This document shows positions 57,627-64,000 of a stretch of DNA of 64,000 bases, in pieces (within the stretch, counting starts at the first letter, position 1; each line of letters opens with the position of its first letter). This DNA comes from Ophiodon elongatus (Eukaryota; Chordata; Actinopteri; Perciformes; Hexagrammidae), in contig JACSYO010000975.1 of assembly GCA_016806645.1 (NCBI GenBank), forward strand, positions 293,501 through 357,500, written 5' to 3'. A program made the translations under genes and the position numbers. The notes under the pieces are model-generated. The model worked only from the letters and a program-made list of their open reading frames with translations, was not told where the DNA came from and searched no databases.

Positions 57627-59878
57627 GAGACAGAGAGAGGTAGAAGGAGAGTCGGGGAGCTATTTAGAGAAGGAAGGAGATAAGAGGGAGAGGCTGTAAA
57701 TAAATTGCTTGTTCATTCCCTCCACAGCTAATCCCTGATAAGAAAAGGTTACATGGAGTACTGTACAGCTGCAATGAAGGAAGAAAGACAAACAGAGAGA
57801 CATTGGGAGCACACCACAACACTGGCTCAGACGGGGGAGTTAGTCCATATTTTACTTTAGTGCACACTTTTAAAGTGTCGCAATCAATGTGTCCTTTTTT
57901 AACACCAACACGCTGCACCTGCACACGTATTAACATCCACACAGTCCCACCTGGAAGCCTCCCACTGTGGCCACACCCACTGAGCAGCTCTAGTAAGCTG
58001 AGGAGGCTCTGTGTTGATGAAAGGAAATGTTCAATATTTGGGAAATATGCTTATTCGCGTTCGTGCTGATTATCAGATGAAGACGCCACTCTCATATCTT
58101 ACCCATTACATACGAACCTGGAGCCAGTTGCTGGTTAGCGCCGCTTAAGTTAGCATAAAGATCGGTAACCAGGCAACCAGCGGGGGTTCCAGGAAGTCAC
58201 GGCAACAGGCCGAGAAACGGTCCAGCTCGTCACGCCCTATTAAATTCCAACTTATATATAAATAGCGTGTATTTTAGTGACTAACTAAGACAATCGGCCT
58301 CACGCAGCGACGTTCTCTTGGATGTCTCTTAATGTTCCGTTGAAGTCAACTCCAGACGGCACCAAACGTTCTCAACCACCCGAACGGGCTCTCACCACGA
58401 TGAATCGGTAACGCCACCTAAACACTATCTGAGGGCAGGTGTTGTGCCGTGTGCAAATACTGATGCTAAAGGGATGGCAGCAAAAAGAAAAAGAAGGAAA
58501 AAAGGCTGGAAGAAGAAGAACTTCAGCAGTAAACACGTGATCTTCATGTGAGTGTCACCTGAGAGCGGTTTGTAAGCCACTCAGAAGCTGAACGCTCCCA
58601 AAGTCAGCCAAGGCTTTTATCGTCTTTATGAGATCAAAGGCCCAATAGTGTCTCTTTAATAATCCAATCATTAGAATGACTGTCATCATATAACAATCAA
58701 AATTTGATGATGTGATTTTCACGCGCTTTGTTCCTCACGTTTAAAACTTGTTTCCTTGCGTTGGACAAACAATTTGTGGACTTTGAAAACAAGATGTTTT
58801 TTTTTCTTATCGTGTAAGAGTGCTCTCATAAAATGTTTCTTACCTAAGAGAGCAGCAGAACTAAGAAAACACTGGTGAAGGCAGGACATCAGTGGGCACT
58901 AACGAGATAAGAACACGTTGTGGATACCGTTTCAAAATAAGAGGGAGTTGGTTCTCGTGTGGCGTCCTGCATGAGGCCCAGCGCTTCTTCCTGGCTAACT
59001 CCTCAGTATCACTGCTGCTCCATTAACTATTATTTTTTTTTTTTTTTAAATGACAAGAGTGAAAGGGTCAGACCGGACTAAAATTGGTCACATTCATCAC
59101 AACAACCTCTGACTTCATGGAAGCAAACGGCACTTCAATACCACAGCCATGAATTCTTATTCCACACACCGCTCCCCCTCTTCTTATGGCACAGCGGTAT
59201 GAATAAAACATCAAATCATGGATGCCTATACCGCACAATATTCTCCACACTGTACTCTATGAATAATGCATCTGTGCTGGTCTTTCTTATTAATATGGGC
59301 TTTGCTGGGCGGTGAGGTAATTCTGTACCAACAAACATGTCTCTAGAGGCTCCACGAGGCCTCTGGGAACTTCTTAGTGAGAGCAGTTACACCCACAGCC
59401 GTATATAAAAAAAAAAAAAAAAAAAAACGGTGTTTGCTGCATAGCGCTGTTCCGGGACTGTTGCTTAGGAATCTGAAAACAGCTGATCTTTAATACCTTG
59501 GCCATCGCGCCGAGGTGACGTAACGCGACAGCTGTACATACACCGTAAACCTTGATCGCTCACTCAATGCAGTGGACGCAATGTTCCCTGGTGGAAATTT
59601 CCACCCGTGTGTCCATTCTCTGCCCCTCCTGTCCTGCTCAGCATCTCCAGGGGCCGGAGCCTTAATCAGCACTAATTTGGGACGCTCGCACCGGTTTCAC
59701 AGAAACTTTCTTGAAATTATTTTAATCATGAATTAATTCATGAATCCTAAAATTAACTAGTTAATCTAGAATGCCCTTTCACATATATACTAGAAGATGT
59801 GTCTCAGCAAAAGTCCTCTGTTCAAAAGCCCAGCTCACCGTGTAGCTTATACGACGGGCCTATTCAGTGTGTGTGTGT

Positions 59879-59937
<59 letters not shown>

Positions 59938-59938
59938 T

Positions 59939-59983
<45 letters not shown>

Positions 59984-61080
59984 AGATACTGGTGGATAGA
60001 GAGATAGAGTGTGTTATTGGTTACTGTTATTGCCACTTGTTATGGTTCTGTGCATTGCTAAGTTTTTATTTTGTTTCTAAACTTTGTGATTCGCCTTGGT
60101 CAGATATGTGACCAAAAGTACAAACAGATAGAAATAATATATATATATTTTTTTACAACATCCATCAAGTGCTGCAGAAATGAGTCAGCATTTTTTTCCC
60201 TTCCTGCTCCCTGTTCCCTGGTCTTGGAGTCGATGAGTTCTGAATGAGTCTTTGAAAAGATTTGAACGTTTTGTATGATATATAAAATACTGCTCTGGTG
60301 AATGTTGAAGCTTTTCACACTTGTTAAAAGAAGGCGGTCGCTAACAAGTGGCTAAATGACGTCATGGCGCTGAACAGTGGTCCTCCCTCACAGCCTCGTT
60401 GTGTATGCTAACGCTCATGTGACCGCGGTGTCGTTGGTTTACAACCCAACGTTAGCTCTTTACTTCTGCAGATTACAGTCGCGCTTCAAAAATCATAAAA
60501 GTGGTGTTCATTGTTGAAGATTTTCTTGCTGAACAAACCATGTGAGTATCATAAACTTGTGTTCGCCACAGACTTTATTTTCCACAATAATCCAAAGGAT
60601 GAATTCCGTTGGCTTTTTGTAGAGGGAACCCGTATGAAGCTAACTTCCTGTTGTCTACAACACGACGTCACCGCTGCTGCATTCTGTTGCCCCTGGTTAT
60701 GGTGCTGTGCATCGATAGCTACTCTTTATCCTGGGTTAGAATTGTGACCATAAATATATATATATATATTCTTTTTATTTATTTCAAAACAATAACAGTA
60801 AAAATAGCATTTTTGTAAACATCAATTTGCATTTGTTTAAAATGTGTCATGACCAAAAGCTTTCTAAAAAGGGTTTTTTATTGGCTGCTGAAAAATGTCT
60901 GGCGCATGTACATTTCCTGGTTTTAAAATCCGGCCCAACTGACTGTGTAACTGAATAGCTCAGTTTTATGAGTTTGGGAGCTGAACGGAAAGAGAAGCGA
61001 GTTTCTTTCTTTCATCTTTGCTGTCGTTTAACTTCAGGAGACAGAATTAAAGCTGCAGTGTGTCTTCAGTGTAACTTAAG
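57315..61080. other. right flank, no confident gene
   Basis: Holds (CA)n (57473-57494), (GA)n (57591-57638), poly-A (59407-59427), (GT)n followed by (GA)n (59869-59977) and AT-rich sequence. The missing tox 5' exons could be here or beyond the window, but I could not identify any. Confidence 0.5.
59869..59977. repeat. (GT)n followed by (GA)n
   Basis: A compound microsatellite of about 30 GT units, a short junction (TTGGA) and about 16 GA units. Confidence 0.95.
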
Positions 61081-61089
61081 CTGCCGTGA

Positions 61090-63252
61090 ACATGAAGACA
61101 GAGGAGAGAGAGCGTGGACCAGAGGACCAGAGGACCAGAGGACATGAAGACAGAGGAGACACAGCGTGGACCAGAGGACCAGAGGACCAGAGGACCAGAG
61201 GACCAGAGGACCACAGGACCAGTGGTCCAGAGGACCAGAGGACCAGAGGACATGAAGACAGAGGAGACAGAGCGTGGACCAGAGGACGTGAAGACAGAGG
61301 AGACAGAGCGTGGACCAGAGGACCAGAGGACCAGAGGACCACAGGACCAGTGGTCCAGAGGACATGAAGACACAGGAGACAGAGCGTGGACCAGAGGACA
61401 TGAAGACAGAGGAGACAGAGCGTGGACCAGAGGACCAGAGGACCAGAGGACCAGAGGACCAGAGGACCAGAGGACATGAAGACAGAGGAGACAGAGCGTG
61501 GACCAGAGGACCAGAGGACCAGAGGACATGAAGACAGAGGAGACAGAGCGTGGACCAGAGGACCAGAGGACCAGAGGACCAGAGGACATGAAGACATGAA
61601 GACAGAGGAGACAGAGCGTGGACCAGAGGACCAGAGGACCAGAGGAACAGAGGACAGGTGAACATGAAGACAGAGGAGACAGAGCATGGATCAGAGGACC
61701 AGCGGACCAGAGGACCAGTGGACCAGTGGACCAGCGGACCAGCGGACCAGAGGACCAGAGGACCAGAGGACCACAGGACCAGTGGTCCAGAGGACATGAA
61801 GACACAGGAGACAGAGCGTGGACCAGAGGACCAGAGGACCAGAGGACATGAAGACAGAGGAGACAGAGCGTGGACCAGAGGACCAGAGGACATGAAGACA
61901 CAGGAGACAGAGCGTGGACCAGAGGACCAGAGGACCAGAGGACCAGAGGACCAGAGGACCAGAGGACCAGAGGACCAGAGGACCAGAGGACCAGAGGACA
62001 GGTGAACATGAAGACAGAGGAGACAGAGCGTGGATCAGAGGACCAGAGGACCAGGGGACTAGAGGACCAGGGGACCAGGGGACCAGTGGACCAGCGGACC
62101 AGAGGACCAGAGGACCAGAGGACAGGTGAACATGAAGACAGAGGAGACAGAGCGTGGACCAGAGGACCAGAGGACATGAAGACAGAGCATGGATCAGAGG
62201 ACTAGAGGACCCGAGGACCAGAGGACCAGAGGACCAGAGGACCAGAGGACAGGTGAACATGAAGACAGAGGAGACAGAGCGTGGACCAGATGACCAGAGG
62301 ACCAGTGGACCAGAGGACGGGTGGACATGAAGACAGAGGAGACAGAGCGTGGACCAGAGGACATGAAGACAGAGCGTGGATCAGAGGACTAGAGGACCAG
62401 AGGACCAGAGGACCAGAGGACCAGAGGACCAGAGGACAGGTGAACATGAAGACAGAGGAGACAGAGCGTGGACCAGAGGACCAGAGGACCAGAGGACAGG
62501 TGAACATGAAGACAGAGGAGACAGAGCGTGGATCAGAGGACCAGAGGACCAGTGGACCAGAGGACATGAAGACAGAGGAGACAGAGTGTGGATCAGAGGA
62601 CCAGAGGACCAGCGGACCAGTGGACCAGCGGACCAGCGGACCAGAGGACATGAAGACAGAGGAGACAGAGCGTGGACCAGAGGACCAGAGGACATGAAGA
62701 CAGAGGAGACAGAGCGTGGACCAGAGGACCAGAGGACATGAAGACAGAGGAGACAGAGCGTGGATCAGAGGACCAGAGGACCAGAGGACCAGCGGACCAG
62801 CGGACCAGAGGACCAGAGGACATGAAGACAGAGCGTGGATCAGAGGACTAGAGGACCAGAGGACCAGAGGACCAGAGGACATGAAGACAGAGGAGACAGA
62901 GCGTGGACCAGAGGACCAGAGGACCAGAGGACCAGTGGACCAGAGGACCAGAGGACAGGTGAACATGAAGACAGAGGAGACAGAGCGTGGATCAGAGGAC
63001 CAGAGGACCAGCGGACCAGAGGACCAGCAGACCAGTGGACCAGAGGACCAGAGGACATGAAGACAGAGCGTGGATCAGAGGATCAGAGGACTAGAGGACT
63101 AGAGGACCAGAGGACTAGAGGACTAGATGACCAGAGGACCAGAGGACCAGAGGACCAGAGGACCAGAGGACTATAGGACCAGAGGACCAGAGGACTAGAG
63201 GACTATAGGACCAGAGGACCAGAGGACCAGAGGACCAGAGGACCAGAGGACG
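61090..63252. repeat. 2.2-kb composite minisatellite
   Basis: Two interleaved units. An 8-bp unit GGACCAGA is repeated in runs of one to ten. A spacer of about 28 bp centred on CATGAAGACAGAGGAGACAG recurs roughly 29 times by eye. Variants include GGACCAGT, GGACCAGC, GGACTAGA and GGACAGGTGAA. The right end (after about 63058) is only 8-bp units. Long open frames occur in several frames on both strands because the 8-bp unit repeats every 24 nt in frame without stops. They are not genes. Confidence 0.95.
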
Positions 63253-64000
63253 GGTGGACATTTCCTCTCACATCAGCATCGTGGAGGAGAGACGGATGCA
63301 TTTACACTTTTTCAACATCTGGCTGGAATGTGTCTCGGGTTTCAATCCGTCTCCAACGCTTCTTGGAACTTTGTTCAGAGACTTAGAAGCATAATCTCTG
63401 ACTGACATGGTGGCCAGGGTTCAGGATTAGGATTAGGGTTCAGAACATAATCAAGTAATAAATAATAATACAAAAACACCACAAAGTTATGAATAGTAAA
63501 GTTCTTTATCAAATCCAGGTCAAATAAAAAATAAAAGTGACATCAAATTCAGTCTCGACGCTAATTATATTATTGCCATTTTTCAAGGCAAATAAAGCTA
63601 AATGTCATGTATTATTCACTGATTATTATAAGTTTTTTAAGCAAACAAATTCTAATTCAAACATCCCAAGTAAAATACCTACTTTTTAAGGCAGAATTGC
63701 CTTTCATAAGAAACTTGTGTACATATTCAGTCTTTGTGCAGAGATAGGAGCTGGTGGTAATGGGCTGTGAGCCTCAGGTCCAGTGCAGTAAGTGATATTG
63801 ATTTGTGGAACAGGATGGGAGGAAAAGTTGGTTTGACGCAACTTGAATTAACTGTGAAGACTAAAATAGCTGAAGGTGAGCTCAAAGACACAGCGGGGCA
63901 CGATCCGGTGATCACGAAGACAGCGTCAATAAACACCGTCTGTAAAATAATATCATTAATGCACTGGAAGTTAATCTGAATGTGGGCATAACGGCAGCGT
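63253..64000. other. right edge, no gene seen
   Basis: AT-rich sequence with a GGATTAGGATTAGGGTT stretch near 63425 and no recognisable exon. Two roughly 70-codon open frames near 63727-63979 overlap on opposite strands and have no domain. Confidence 0.5.

Noticed and set aside
61047..63176. Long open frames (up to 376 codons) on both strands rich in SGPLV/CLLCLHV or RTRGPEDQ repeats
   Set aside because: They are translations of an 8-bp tandem unit in several frames and strands, with no splice structure or known fold.
61090..63252. Regular spacing of a repeated segment, superficially CRISPR-like
   Set aside because: The spacers are themselves tandem repeats of GGACCAGA, not unique sequence, and this is a vertebrate genome.

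Overview
This is nuclear DNA from a vertebrate, almost certainly a ray-finned (teleost) fish. The genes are intron-split with vertebrate exon phases. Introns are short to moderate. CA/GT, GA and poly-C arrays are very dense. The mobile DNA is also of teleost type: TTAA-flanked MITEs, hAT-type DNA transposons, a tRNA-derived SINE and LINE tails. All exon boundaries below were set by hand from AG/GT sites and by checking that reading phase is kept from exon to exon; no alignment was run. Layout: (1) 1.0-9.6 kb, minus strand: a complete 17-exon dars2 gene (mitochondrial aspartyl-tRNA synthetase, about 663 aa). (2) 10.7-17.1 kb, plus strand, divergent from dars2 across about 1.1 kb: a complete 8-exon cryz gene (zeta-crystallin / quinone oxidoreductase, 328 aa). 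Its first intron holds an uninterrupted 707-codon hAT-family transposase gene in the same orientation. (3) 20.4-25.5 kb, plus strand: a complete 7-exon lrrc53 gene (leucine-rich-repeat membrane protein, about 1,097 aa). (4) 25.5-29.8 kb: no gene seen. (5) 31.4-57.3 kb, minus strand: most of a tox-family HMG-box transcription factor gene. Seven exons are confidently placed (528 aa to the stop), one further upstream exon is a candidate, and the first exon or exons were not found. (6) 57.3-64 kb: no confident gene, but a 2.2-kb composite minisatellite near the right end. The four genes do not form a shared pathway. dars2 and cryz may share a divergent promoter region, which contains one perfect CRE palindrome. 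From memory, CRYZ and LRRC53 are also near neighbours on human chromosome 1, so that part looks like conserved microsynteny; dars2 and tox beside them may be fish-specific. The items most worth a second look are the intact transposase ORF between decayed element ends, the repeated placement of CA/GT arrays directly at splice donors in all four genes, introns of cryz and tox carrying complementary CA and GT arrays, a possible novel N-terminal tox exon, and the TTAA-bounded MITEs, one of which makes up most of a tox intron.
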